Source: Emergomyces orientalis (Eukaryota > Ascomycota > Eurotiomycetes > Onygenales > Ajellomycetaceae). From it: DNA of 64,000 nucleotides. Below, piece by piece: positions 10,405 to 24,400 of the stretch (the stretch's first letter is position 1; every line of letters starts with the position of its first letter). The stretch spans positions 62,001-126,000 of the forward strand of contig MOWL01000045.1 of NCBI GenBank assembly GCA_002110485.1, given 5' to 3'. The notes under the pieces were generated by a model, which worked only from the letters and a program-made list of their open reading frames with translations, made no database searches and was not told the DNA's origin. The translations under genes and the position numbers were made by a program.

Positions 10405-13400
10405 TTTGATTGTGATGCGCGCGTATTGATGCGATCAACTGTTATTTTGATGTAAAATTGCTTCGTTTGATGGATGATCAGAGGTTGTCGTTGGAGAGCG
10501 TTCCGTAAGCAATAGGGAGAATGAAAGTGTAGAAGAGCGAACAAAGTTTCTTTTTATAGCTTCAGAACAAGCAGTGAAACTACTCCGTACCCGATGCCAG
10601 GGATGAGCACCAACTAACTACGAAGGTGGGTCAGAGGCGAACTAAAGCAAAGCCGACGAAATAGGAGAGAAGATATTGTTGCCGTCAGTAGAATAATTTT
10701 TTTGTTCAAGTAGTAATAAATAATAATGTTCTGTTGTTTTGAGGAGCCGTAACTGGCTTTATAATTAAAAGCACTGGAGAGGTTAACGACAGCCAACTGC
10801 GACCAACCTTGGTTCATCGGCATCCGCAGCAGCAAGATTTTGTGGTCGCTGCTGCGTGGATCTAGATTTTGACTTTCCCAGCATCAGGACTCCGCATTTC
10901 TCCTTGAAATTCGGCTATTTAGTTCACTCACTTGGCTATTAGTAACATCCCTAAAGCTGCGGCAAGGGCAGAAGGAAGAGTTCCCAAGCAACAACTCGGG
11001 CACTTGTTGATTGGACATTTCTAACAGGAGGATCATGGACCAGGCGTGCCTTGATGTCAGCCCAGCATACGAGGAATCTCCGAAATCGTTCGCTGCTGTT
11101 TTTTGGCATGACCGAATGGGCTCGTTTTGTGGCTATGGCAGGAAAACACCATCAGATTCCCCAGCATATATTACGGATCTAAATAGCAACGTGTTTCGTA
11201 TCCGGCTTTCAACGGCCAAGCAAGGCGGCTAAAAAAAACCCTGATACCTGCTCATGCCAAACTCACTTTCAGAAATGCTTGTGGGCGCGGCTTACTTCAG
11301 AATCTGAGCTCTACACCGAGTACATAAGATGAGCCCAATTGAGACAAGACAAGACGGGGGTAAAGTTTAAATAACACGATCGATGATATTACCTCCTATT
11401 TTCATCTCATTGCGGGCTCTGTCAGGGACATTTCTTGTGGAAATCCAGATATGGTTTCTGAGGCCAGCAATCCCCATTATTCTTCACACATTTTAGCGGG
11501 GCCAGGCTAGACAAAAACGAAACTCGGCCCCCCTGCTGGTCCCTTTTTTTGTTTTTATATTGTTTTTATAAACCGCCTACCCTGCTCCATCGTTTCGCAG
11601 AATTCTCACAGAACTTCACACCTCCTGTTAAAGGGCCTCCTTCCCGTCACAATGACACCAATCAGTAAAAAGGCTCTCTGCAAGAGAGTTCGAGAGCAAG
11701 AAGTTGCTGCCACATTCTCTTATCCTGGATATTCAAAGTCTAAGCCACGCCGATCGAGTAAAAATACAATTAGACCCCGGCCTAACCATTCAAGGTCCAT
11801 ATGATAAGCAGCGGCTAACCTTTGAATTATACATAGCCCCGTTCAATAAAGCTTCCGGAGGCAGAAGGAAGGCCTGCTGGCTGGTATATTTAATGTTGTA
11901 TCCCTCGAGAGCCAATTTCGAATATCCCTGCAATTCAATGTAAAAATGACCTTAAATTTGGACCGAGGGGCTTGTTTGAACGGTGAAAATTATTGTCAAC
12001 AGCCTAGATACATCAATAATGGGTCAGAAACAGATCAAACTTTTGCATAGTGCGTCCTTACCTACCTCTGTAGCTAAATGGCTTGTGCAACGATACTGCC
12101 TCTGTGGGAATCCTTGCGCCTTGCGCTGATGTCACTCACTACCTATGTACACTTTCTTTTATCAAGTTGCCCTGGCCTGTTATAATTACCTCAATGTGCA
12201 TGGGCGAATGAGGGGCTTTGTCTGTGGGTCTGTCTGCCTGTATGGAATTTTCGCAAGGTGTTCTAGAAGGCGGGATACCAGCATATGATCTTCACGCCGA
12301 GACAAACACTTTCGCCACCTTAACGTCATAAACAATGGTCAAATATTCCACCCAATGATACAAAGCAATGCAGAAATGTAATCGACACCTTTAGCACCAG
12401 ACACGGCGACGTTTATCCCCAGTTATCCCACCTGGAAACGCTTTGTGGGGTGGTTTCCAAAGTTGCAAATCCTGCTGCAAATCACCCACCATTCGCGGTC
12501 CACCTCTCCGCTCCTTTTTCTGTGGCGAACAGTGGCTATGCCATATACAACTATTAATGCGCAGCCTATCGATATCGGGGCAGAAGGCTACACACCTACA
12601 ATCCTCACCTTTTGATACTTCATTCTTTGTAGTGCGGTGCTTGTGGCCAGGCCAACCATCTACACACCTTGGGGTAATCATATCGGCAAGCCACCTGTCC
12701 AGGGCCAGTAAACCCACTAGGCAAGGCAGCCTGACAAAGACGAGATAAGGCTCTGCAAGTTCAGCTAACTGGTGCGACATACTCAATCGAGCTATTCCCA
12801 TTTGTTCCCATAACATCGTTTCCTGCTAAAAAGAGTCATGTCTTATTCCGGAGGATTTTTCAATTAAGCCTCACTCTAAGCAACTAATCACTGAAAGCGA
12901 TACGTTTGATCATGTACATCACCAACCTTCAGCATAGTAATGATGAGTTACTCTCTATATGGGATATGGAAACGAACCCTATTTCCTTGAGTCCATTCCC
13001 CGCTTTTTCTCCCTCCTCCCCACTGCCTTCTATTGCTGGCAGGTAGTCACCGCAGTAGTGCATTTGCCCTGCTGCATATCTACCTATTTCCCATGGATGG
13101 CATCAACATCCGTCTCGGCTCATCGACACTGCCGCGGAGCGACGGCTATAGCCAGGAAAATTGCGTGTCCTGCATACTGCTCCTCTACCCCGCATTCACT
13201 CAGCCCGGTTGGCAAGGTTGGAAAGAAAAGGGCGGGAGAAAGTGATTCTAGCTGATAGAGGGAAGAAGAGAATGCAGCTCCGAAAAAAAAAAATCGTAGA
13301 CGGTTCCCCCATTCCTTAAGAAAATGTGGATAGATTTGGCATCGTTATCGCATTGTTCCATGAGCATCGAAACAAGGAATCAGCAAAAATACCTGGGGAA

Positions 13401-13735
13401 CCCCCCTACCCCCCGAAACAACGTGCATTTTCGTAACACTGGCCTTCCATGTAACATGAACGTAATTTCTGATGTGATGATGTGATGATGGCAAGCTTAG
13501 AATGAGGTTGTGACAGGCAACGGGGAGTCATGCCAACATATCGGCGATCTGACCTGATGTCAGAGCAATAGCAGAGAAGTTTTATGGCTTGAAATCCCGG
13601 TTGGGAGAATATTGAGCGCTCAATACGTCAAGCGTGGAGCATGGCGAAAATGAATGTGATGAAGTGGCTCAGTAGGGAGGAGGGCATCACCATAAGTGCG
13701 CCAGCGTACATTCTAACCGCTCGCTTAACCCACGC
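10405..13735. other. Intergenic, no recognisable gene
   Basis: About 3.3 kb. Open frames are below about 140 codons and overlap on both strands without domain motifs; the longest (12816-12391, minus) has no recognisable feature. The promoter of the stomatin-like gene must lie just to the right of 10404. One exact copy of the 9-mer TACTCCGTA is at 10581-10589. Confidence 0.6.
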
Positions 13736-13847
13736 TTGGGTGTTGGACGTCTGAGTGGTTGTATTGGCAACTATCTACTGGGGGCTATATGCTGTGTCCG
13801 GGGCGCTAGTCTGTAGTTACTAGGAAGCCCACGGCTCCCACATTGGG
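13736..13847 (+). mobile_element. Solo copy of a tiny LTR-like element (102 bp) with 5-bp target duplication
   Basis: The element at 13741-13842 begins TGTTGGACGTCTGAG and ends GGCTCCCACA, so it has TG...CA ends. It is flanked on each side by TTGGG (13736-13740 and 13843-13847), a perfect 5-bp direct repeat. A TATA-like stretch lies in its middle (GGGGGCTATATGC). Two further copies are near 56.5 kb. TG...CA ends and a 5-bp duplication are the marks of integrase-mediated LTR insertion; at 102 bp this would be an unusually short LTR, as in TRIM/SMART elements. Confidence 0.75.
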
Positions 13848-14842
13848 CAACTGCTGTCATCCAGCTTGTAAGCGCGGGGCGGAGCGGGAAACACCAAAGA
13901 TCTCAATGATAATGATTGTTGACACAGGATTTTTATTTCTATTTTTATTATATTATTACTTTTATTATTTTTTCAAGATTACTTGCACGAAATCCTCCCT
14001 AGTAATCCTTTTTTTCCCTTTCCTTTACCACGATCTACTCGTCGTTTTATGTCCTGGAGTGGCTAGCTTTAAGCTTCCTGCTTACTTTTCACATGCAAAT
14101 TTCACATGCAAATGAAACCCAAATATGCTCCCACAAAAGGAAAAACATATCAATGACATCATCCATTCTGGAAATTGTCTCATTTGCAATTGCAAGCAAA
14201 AAGCAACATCACAAGCCGGCATTTCTAAAAAATAAAATACAAAAGAATAAAAATCCCATTTCGTAGTACCCAAAAGATAGCTTGAAATAGGAGTAGGAAA
14301 ATAAGATATAAATGAATAAATGAATAAATTAAGCTGAGCTGTGTGCAGGCGCTATTAGCGAATGATGCATTTTTAATGATATCACTTGAAGTAGGAGATG
14401 TTAGTCTGACAATGCATGAGAAAAGAAAATTCCAAAAAAAATTGACAGATTAACAATTGACAATTAACAAAAAAGCGCTTGAACCCCCCAAAAAATGGAA
14501 CGCCATACATAGTGAAAGAGTAGAGCGCATCTGGAGGCTATATATATCCCCCCCAGAAAAAAATATCCCAGAAAACCTTCCAAATACGCAAATAGTCAGT
14601 GGTGAAAGAAAGGAAGAAAGAAGCTGACCCATCCAGAAGTAGGTATTAACATGAAACAGAGCACTTTTATAATCTAGAGACAGAGCCATTCAATGTCCTT
14701 TTTTCATTCCCCTTTTCAATTTTCAATTTTCAAGTTTTTTTTTTTTTTTTTTTGTTCAAACTTCTTTTTTTTCGCCCATTTCCCCTCTCATCTTCCAGGT
14801 TGGGAATAAGGCAGGGGACGAAGAGTCGGTTAGGTTAGCCTT
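13848..14842. other. Intergenic, AT-rich, downstream of the cap20-like gene
   Basis: No gene seen. It contains T-rich runs (13930-13975, 14737-14752) and poly-pyrimidine tracts, probably the 3' UTR and flank of the minus-strand gene that ends at 14843. Confidence 0.55.
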
Positions 14843-15474
14843 TCACTTCTTTGAAGCTTTCTTCTCCGAAACTACCTCGACGCCCTCTCTCCCCTTCTGC
14901 TCCTCCGTCTTGGTAATAAACCCTCTCAACCACGTCAACGACTGAGACGTGATCGTAAGGCCCGTAGTGATCACTGCCTTGCCAGCATTCACATATCCAT
15001 CACCACCACCGCAGTTCTTGTACTCAGCTGAATAAACATCGAGCACATGTTTCTTGCCCTCCTCGACAACACGGAATGGCATATGGATGTAACCTTTGAG
15101 GGTACCCTTGATAGTCTCCGTGTCCTTTTTCACGATAGGGAAGCGGTCTTCAACGCGCTTGAGGCCCTCGTCGCTCAGTGAATCGGCCTTGGTGACATAG
15201 GGGGCGACGTAGGTATAGGGTTTGGAGAGGAAGGGGAGGACAGGTTTTGCGTAGTTGGAGTAACCTTGGTCGGCGAGTTGGAGGGACTTTTGGCCGTAAG
15301 GGTTGTTCTTGAGGTAGGTGAGGGAGTCGGAGACTACGGGAAGGGTGGAGAGGTGCTGTTGTTTGGGAAATCTAGGTTAGAGAGTGGTTGGAGAGGCAAG
15401 AGGGAGAATGGGAGGGGACAGACATGGAGGAATTGGGAAGTTGGCTTCTCGCCGTTGACGATGGGTTCACCCAT
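14843..15474 (-). CDS. cap20: Cap20-like perilipin, lipid-droplet protein
   Basis: Two exons: 15474-15424 and 15355-14843, 187 aa, which matches the size of the Cap20 family. It starts MGEPIVNGEKPTSQFL and continues LPVVSDSLTYLKNNPYGQKS, YTYVAPYVTKADSLSDEGL and FPIVKKDTETIKGTL, the hallmark order of this perilipin-like family. These proteins coat lipid droplets and, in appressorium-forming pathogens, affect turgor and virulence. There is no signal peptide; the C-terminus is Lys/Glu-rich. A 5' UTR intron is likely (donor GTATGT at about 15587, acceptor TAG just before CCTCGTGCC). The donor of intron 1 (GTCTGT) is weak, so the exon 1 end carries some doubt. Confidence 0.87.
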
Positions 15475-18400
15475 GTTGAGGGTTGCTTTGCGTGTGGGAG
15501 AGGCACGAGGCTACATGGTAGTCAGTATATTTCCAGCACTATGGGAGTGAACGAAGAGTGAAATAAGCAAATATAAGATTTACATACCTTATGGGTTGGA
15601 AACGATGAAATATGTCAGAACGATGCAGGCGTATTATAGGATATAGGCCACTGAGGGTAGGCACTAGGTATTATACAGGATGGTAGTACAAGAGAGTAGG
15701 TAGACAGGAGCAAGAGAAGAAGAAACAGGAGAGGGTGGGAAGAAGAGGGGAACTGGTTATTATGATCAAGAAGAAGAAAAGAACAGGGGAAGGGAAGTAG
15801 AAGATCAAGGCCAGTCAAAGCCAGGAACCTCAGCCAGAAGGAAAAACGTGCAATAAGACAACCAAACCCTCTTTCATTCCCAGCTTTCCGAAGCACAAAC
15901 TGCGAACTCTCCGCAACCTAGTTTGCATCCACCGTTGACTTCTTTCTGCCTCTTCCTTGTCGCTTCTCAAACTCTGCTCGATAACAAGAGCTTCTAGATC
16001 CCACTTCGCAGCGAATCAGCATCTAGCTCGCCCGTGTGTGAGAACTGAGCTCCAGCTGCCAGCCACTTATCGCCAGGATCGCAAGCATGTGAAAGTGGCC
16101 AGGCCAAAGCGAGAGCTTCGATAAATGGGCTTATTTGTTGTGGATTTTCAGTCGAGGGTGCAGAGTATTGTACTTGTACATACCTGTGCCTGCAACATAT
16201 AATAATAGTGCAGCGTATACTTAATTTACTATCGGTATTCTTATTGTTTTATTGACTAACCTGCGTTGCTTTTTTCTTGCCGTTTTTTCCCACCTTTCTG
16301 CAGGGGCCTATCCGTTGGCCCGGCTGGTCAGCTCTGAGAATAATACGATATCAATACCAGCAGCAACAGATAGCAACAGGACATTTTGACGGCCACATAC
16401 TCGTTACTTGGAAAAATCTCCTCATCCATTTTATGAAGCAATGTGCTTACCGATTTTTGCACCAAAGAATTCTCGCCAACAGAAAATGCAATTTGTATTG
16501 CGATATGTGTGCCTAACTCTCGTTTGAGATGCAAATCAGTAAGTGCATATTTAGTGGCGGATCTCCACCCCAATGGGTCAACTAAGATGTTTGTGAAGCA
16601 TGCCCCATCAAACGCTGAGACGCAGGCTCCAAGGCGCCCATTCATTCTAGACCCCCACCAGCTCAAGAGTCATGCAAAGCTTGCTCTGGCAAACTCGAAT
16701 TCTTGCTGGGATCCATGCCCACTTAGGAATCTAAGCAATAATGCTTCAGTCAAAACATTTGTTTGTCAAATGCATACATCTGTCTCCTTATCATTTTGAC
16801 AATAACTGCAATCGGTATCTGGTTGGTATATTGTATTGATTGATTGGTGTATCACATCATCTGAAAGCCATCCGGTCTGCATATACATGTACTGTACTAC
16901 ATAACAGAGAGAGTTCGCCCCAGGGCCCATGATGCTCGACTTCGTTATCTTTCCGTCAGCTTGTTTTGGATTGCGACTTCTCCACCGCAAATAATGTCAT
17001 CAGTGTAGTGAAAACCCATGCACTCCTTTTCTTATATTCTCTTTGTCTTCTGTTACTATCTTACCCGCCCATCCCTACATATGCAGCTCACATCACTGAC
17101 AGCTTGCTTACCTCTTGGCCATCCTTCCAATTTTGACATGTGATAGCGGGGCTTATCTGTACTATTGTTAAGGCATCCCAATGATAGAAAACGCCATCTG
17201 CATTTTAGCGCCTTGTCCCTGGCCAACCGTGATGGTCGATGCCGCTACGACGTGCGCGAAAAGGCCCCATTGGAAAGCCATCTTTCAGCAGAAATCATGG
17301 CAAGGAGAGGAGCGGCGTGAAGTGCGAGAATAAGTGGGCAAACAACCATCGTGGACTAAATATCTGAGACACCATTGGGGTTGGATTATCTTCCTCTGAA
17401 CAATCAATTTGCCTTTTTTTTCTTTAGTCTTTTTTTTTTTTCCTTTCAAAATCGAAGAACCGCGGCATTGACAAGAAATCCCTTTCTGATCAATTTCTTC
17501 ACTTGTGTCGTTTTTTGCCCCTTCAGCGTTTCAATGCAAACTCTCTACTAAATGTGTACCTCTTTAAATTATAGGATCATGCAGAGTTAGATACACTACC
17601 GGATTTCTCGGGGTCTGCATGCCCTTATCATGATGCGATCCCGCTCCAGAATTTTGGCTTTGCCTTTATCTTCTAGGGATGATGTTATCATTGGTCATTC
17701 TAAAGATACTATATAACTCAGTCGCTGATCAAAACGTGAAATCTAATATTGAGCCATGGTTTTGGAGGCCGAAGATAAGGCGGGGCCACATTCTATTCAG
17801 CATTTAAAAACGTCACCCACCATGCGGCCCGCGAGCACCCGCGAGCTCTGCGTTCCTATGGGCTTTGCTCCGTCCTTTCTGCCAACGGGTATAATCTGGT
17901 CATATAGTCATCATGTGGAGACATGTCCGCAAACAATCATTTTAAATTTATGCAGAAGAGCCAATATTACCTGTTAACATACGGATTAGATATCCTCAGA
18001 ATATATAACATCGAGCACTGCCCACTTGCAACAGATACAGAGAGAGCGGCCCGGCAAATTGTCGTGTAATTCCACCATTCCTTGTTTTTATCAACCAAGG
18101 TACACTGCACTGGGTGGTAGAGGAGTCATGTAACCCCACGGAAGATAAGAGAGTCAATTGAGCAATTGAATACTCTTGTGCTATTCGCAACATATAATTA
18201 GCCACTTTTGCAAAACCTTTCTACAATTTTTTTTATCCTACCAGCGTAGAAATTTCCCTGAAGAGCTATGTATGAGCACCCTTCTCTGCATGTGATAGTT
18301 AATCTATATCTCTTTTCACTCTCACATTATAATTTTCTCCACGACCGCTCTCGAGACGGAGTTTTCCGCTCCGCTACGCTGCTTTCCCGTGGCCACCCCG

Positions 18401-21400
18401 AAACACTGCGGCCATTAGATAACCGTCCAGAGCACAGGATAAAATGTTAGATACGCGCAGATCGGTAACAGCTCCATCCTTCTGTAACACCGTGTTCATA
18501 CTTTGCTTTTTTCTTCTTTTTTTTTCCTCTTCTCCTTTGCTGTATTGTTTTCTTTTATTATTAAAAAAATTTTATTTTAAATTTTCTACAATTGACATTG
18601 TTAGATATCCCTGCAGCATCAGACAAACACCTAGAGCTCCACGCCGGCGGGGAGTATCATATTTGAATCGTTGCTTACCTCGTTAGCTGATTGATCTACC
18701 TGTAGTTAAGTTTTAGTGAAAAACTTGCCTCTTCTTCCTTGATATTATTTCTTTCCTTCCAGAATATTCATTCACGGAGTGTGGTAGCCATTTTCACATG
18801 CTGAAATGGCTGACGAAATGGGGCTTGCTGGCCTCCCCTGTATAATACGTACAAAGCCTAGTACCTCTCTACCTACCCTCTCTAGGTAGGTAGGTATGTG
18901 TCTAGAAACGCTTTGCTTGAGATCATATGCTTGCCACAAAACGGAAAAGATATGAACCGTATGAGTCTCGCCAGATGCAGGGTTGATATGCGCGTAACAT
19001 CATTGTTGATTCCGAGAGTGTGCCTTGGCTTTTCTCGGATCAAATTCGTCTTTGGCAGGATAAATCATTGCTGTGATGAGATGAATGTTTAAGAAACATT
19101 GTATCTGGAGAAATAGCAAGTGCATGCATGCTAACATCATAAATTGGTTCATCATGCACAGAAAAGAAAAGATAAAGCAAAAGAAGAGGAGAGAATAGAG
19201 GGGAAGAACGAGAAAATTGATAAGCAAGCAAAGAGATATTATATGTCTATCACAGCTATAGAGGATGTGAATGAGAAATGAAAACAGTTATCGTGGGGGC
19301 TAAGAAGAGCGTAATTTTGCGTGGGATGCATGGTTCACGGTATAATGAATGGGGGAGCTGATGTTCAGCGGCAAACTACGGACTAGTTAGTTATGAATCA
19401 TGCAAATGACAAAGGTTATTTCTTCTAAATGCTGCCCTGCTACCATAATTCAATTTACCTTCCACATCAACAAACGCTGTTAGGGAAGAAGAGCTGAATA
19501 TCCATACGAACACTGCCTGCGCTGCCACTATGTACCTAGTCTGAATCCGTGATGCTCTTGCGTGGAAAAGGCGATGCTGGGTTGAAAGAGGCAGACAGGC
19601 CGATTCTTATCGAGAAAAATATCGCTCATAGTCAGTTTTCTTCACCCTTGGATATAATATCACACTCATACTGGTCTGATTTTCTATGGCTCCCATCTTC
19701 TCTTAAGTCGGCATCCAAGCCTTTCCAATGTCATTCCTGTCTTCCTATAGCCGTCTCTTCTTGGAATTCTTTAACATTGTTTGGATTCTCACCACCTCTA
19801 TTTGCCGTCTATCTTTTCAAGGAATTCTCAACCCTGACGCACACCTGTGAGTGTGACGGTAGGTAGACAACAGAATACGATTTTCATCGAAAAGTACGTC
19901 CACGCGAAGCTAAGAGAGGGGAATGAAAGTCAATGATATTTAGGGTCGAAAAATGAGCTGTCCCGTTATTAAAATTTTGTCGGATAGCGTTTGAGAACCT
20001 CCAAGTCCCTGCAAGGCAGCCCACACATTGTCTTGATGTGCCAATGACGCCTCAGGTACAGCATGAGAGGAGAAAGAGACAACAGTACAACAAATGCTTT
20101 TTGCAGGCCAAAGTTCATATCCCGTAGGGTATTTCTTGTCGCGTCTATTTGCTTGTGCTACAATAAAAGTTCCTGACTCAGTCGCGCCGAGCTTGAGTCA
20201 CAGGTATGATCATCGCTTTTTGTTTGTTGGGAGGGGTGAGGAAGATTGCTGTGTTTTTGTTGATGTTGGCTGGCTCCTTGACGTGGACAGTTGACCAAAC
20301 CAACCGCTTGTACAGTTCACAGAGTCCGAATGCAGTACGGCTTGCAAAATGCAGAGGCTGCTAACAACGAAGTTTCAAGATGCACAATTCATCAAAACAG
20401 TTAGGCATTAAATATAGACGGGGACTCACTTGTAGATTTGCTGGTTCGGGGAGGATGAATCATAATTTGTGAAGAGGGAGATCGAAAGAATGAATGTCTC
20501 AAAATCCAAAAGCAATATATTTTAAAGGTCAGGCTTCATCATATTGACGTGATGAAATTGACGGCAGCATTCGTTTTACAGCTGCCGACGACGGCCAAGG
20601 GGTCAAGGGAATACACAGCATCATTCCGCCTTTTCTGGAGGGTATTGTATATGGCAATGGTGGGATCCCGTTTTCATCCCCGAGTCTCATAAAGAGGCGT
20701 GTTTGGCCGCACCACAACCTACATTTTGCGCATTTCTAAGCCAAATTCAGAACTCCATCTGTGTTCCCTAAATAGGGTCCCTTATGGGCAATAGTAGGCT
20801 CAGATGGTTGACGAAGCGGGGTAATAATGAAATGTACTACCCTGGAGACGAAGTCGTATTCCCAAAAACAGAGAGACGGTGATGATTTTAGAGCTCAAGG
20901 AAGAGAACAATAAAAGCAAGAATTATGCATAGGCTTGAGTTTTTTGGCCATTGTACTTGAGAATGATCCAAGGTAACGGATGGGTCCGTTCCATATCTAT
21001 CACTTGCGATGACAATGGGGAAGAGGAATAAGATGACGGATAAGAGTGCAGCTTGCCTGGTACTCCCTACGTCTGACAATAATGGAGAATTCTGAATGCA
21101 GAGCTGCAAGGGCAAGCAAGGTCAATGTGATAAACTGCAGGAGCCCGAACGATAAGGAGTACTCGCGTATATCGGCCGAAAGGAGCCTGTCCAGTGCCAG
21201 CTTTCGCAGTTGGTCAGCTTCCTCTGGGAATCGCGGGGTGGCTTCGACATATCCTCTCGCCAGAGTGCCTCGCCTTTTCCTCAAGATGGACACTCCTTGC
21301 CACTGTCTCATCATTACTCCCTGTACTTTCATACGCGACATATGCTGGAGGACCATTTGTAATACAAAATTGGTTCGTTAGGCAAGTGGCCTCCGGACTC

Positions 21401-24400
21401 TTCTGGTTGATCCAGCTCAACCCGGGCTCTCTTATTGTTGGACGGGCAGCTTCGGATGAGGGCGCAGGCTTGTTTCTGATGTTGAACAGATATTGTTGAC
21501 GGCGTAAACGAGCCTATACAAATGCGGTATGTCGAATTGCAGGGATGGTAGCGTGATATGGCTCAACTTAGCTCATTTTTCATCAGGGGGGTTTGTTTTG
21601 GTCCGTTGCCTCCGCCCGCTAGAGCTGGTTTTTCCAGAAGATGACGATCTAAATCCATGGATATATCGGGCTTGTACCTGATTTATCTCCCACGCTCTCA
21701 AAAATTAAATCCCTTATTGCCTTAAAATTGATACACGAAATGCCAAAATCTAAGCCGCAACCTTCGAACTTGTGCATATCCACGTGTTTCTGAAATAATG
21801 CCGTAGAGCCTTGCAGAATCTGCCGTAAAAGGATGCCCATGTTTCGTCGTTCCGCTCCCGCGCAAAACCGACGACGTTGACCCGTACATGTAGCTAGCTA
21901 AAGAAGTCCAGGTTTGTCTAAATTTCCGTTTGCTGAAACGGCAATCAACATATTTGTCGCGATTGGCTGTCCGATATTTATATGCTCGTAATGTATGAGA
22001 AACTATTTTCCATCGAACACACCCACCGGGGAAGATTTGCAAGGGTTGTTTACGCAGTACTCAGCATTTCACTTTAGACTTGCACTAAACCCGGTAGTAC
22101 GGCATCCTCCATGAAACGAAGCCAACATGCTATGGGCGGAGACGTCACTCGTGTAGTGTGGGGAGAACTTGGGGTGATATTGACATGCTGGGGCCCCGGG
22201 GGGTAAACCCACGGTGTGAAGCTGGCATTTCTGGGGAGAGAAAGTTTTGTGCCGTACAGAGTACTATAAATAATAAATGTACAGAGTACGATGCTCGCCA
22301 TCAAACAATGATGACAGCTAGATGGGACGAGTCAGCATTATCAGCGCAATATTTGAAAGAAACTCAGGGGTTGTTGGTGTCATGCTTTTCGAACCTTTTG
22401 GCCCACAGTGCCTGGGCTGGGCACCTGCATGCGGGTCACCTTCCACATGGAGAATAGCTCCACGGAATTTCCAGCCGCCGTTAACTCCGACTTGGGAACG
22501 TGGAATCCTCCAAACTTCTGTCGAATCCGTACTCCGCAACTTAACGCTCATGGGCGAGAAGGACACATTTTAGTTATTTGACGCTTGCAGACAGTTTTCA
22601 TTATGAACCAAATTGTCATGCGTTTACAAATTATCAATTCGATAATCCCACTCAAACTTGCATGAAAGTCCTCATCAGTTAAGACAATACCCCGCGTTGA
22701 GTGATCGCATGAGTTTTTTTGCTATTCGAGCATAATCATTTGCATCAAAATTTCATAAAATTTCATAAAACTTGGGGGCTGGCCGCCCGGCACGAGGTTT
22801 TTCTTTCTCGTACATCAGATATCACTGGCCATCTAACTCGAAAGGCGATTATTACGACGGGTGTGGCGCGTTCTAACCTGGTATAGTTAAGCGGAAACAG
22901 GGTAGCCGTGTCCCGTGTCTCAAGGTCCTCACATTCTGCGACTGTTGAATGTATTTGAAGCCGTGTTCGGGTGTGGCTCGGACATATAACTTGAGCGAGT
23001 GAGAAGAATTGAAATTTGCTGAGTGGAGACATCTGTGATTTCGTTGCCAGGTTTGGCCCCAAACGTCAGCAGGGGCCTCAGGACTCGCTGGATGAATGAA
23101 AAGACAGCCATCACGAAAAGTTCTTACGATGAAAAAACGTTGGACACATTTATTATCATTTATTTCGCTGTTGCAGGACTCTTCTCAACTCACCGGATTG
23201 CGGGGGGGATACTGTACTGTTGAGCAAGCTACGCCTCACTAACAATCTCGCTCACTTCCGGATGGATATCTTGTTTCTTAGATGTTCATTGTGGTTCGCT
23301 ACCTTGACCTGCAATTTTGAAGGGATGGGTGTCTCTGTGGGAAATGAGGCATGGGAAAAGAGGCATGTGAGAAAAACAGGGGGCAGTCACAATCTGTACA
23401 AATCATTGGATGAAACGCGCGGGGACACTTCCAATAATGAGGACGCAAGAAATAAATCAAACCTGCACCGCCTCATATCGGAGATGCCAGCTTTTCCACC
23501 TGAGATACTGATGACATACCGGAGCAGGCTCTATGGGACGCCAACTCGTCTCGGAGAGGAAACGCTTGAAGCGGGGTTTGCAGGGATATCCGCATCAAGT
23601 TGCATTCCAGCGGGTTTATCACTGGACTGAATACCTTAGTAATGTCTGAATTACTCCATCCCAAGTCCGGAGAGTTCATTAGCACAAACACCCCATACCT
23701 CGTTGTTGTTGGGCAGCCGTGAAACTTCCTCGTCAATTCCAGCCGAGCTGAACCCGAGCCCTGGCGATCCGCGATGTGACATCAAATGGATTAGCGCACT
23801 GCAAAGAAGCTTCCTCGGCAGCCAAAGGAATATTCCACGGCACTCACGGCCAGCTACAGTCTTCCTTTCTGCGATCGTGGCCGACGATGCCCGCAACCAC
23901 TTTAGCCTCGGCAGCCTCTGGCATTCGTGGTGATTTTGCCTCTGCGCCAAGAGATAGCATCTTGGTGGTGGTGTGTCTGCGCTGGAATTTTAGTTTCAGG
24001 CGCCAAGTTCCAGTCTGGGAACAAGCATTTCCAAGCAAATGCTTAAGAAGCCCTCCTTGTATTGGCCTCCCTGCACGTACCCTGAATTGAATGTCACCTC
24101 ATCATGCGGGTTTATTTTTAATAAGTTAACGTAAGTTAGTTAGTTAATACCGGTGATTAAATAAGCACTACTTGGTGCGAGTTGTGGCTATCATCAGGTT
24201 TTGAAAATTTTCGAAATTTTTTTTTTTTTTGTTGGAACACCAAGACGCCAAGCAGAAGCTTAGATGTGGTGGCGTAAAATCTACACCCAAGCAAAGGGAA
24301 CCAAGCCACTAAAATTGCTTGTATTATCGACCAACTCTGGAGAAATCCGTGCTTGTGTCCATGGTCCACTGCCAGACCAGAGTAGATGCGGCACGAATTA

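Noticed and set aside
16328..16990. Possible copia RNase H remnant on the minus strand
   Set aside because: No catalytic motifs could be lined up; only weak resemblance.
21000..21356. 118-codon minus ORF with one hydrophobic segment
   Set aside because: Overlaps equally long plus-strand frames; no family, splice or start support.
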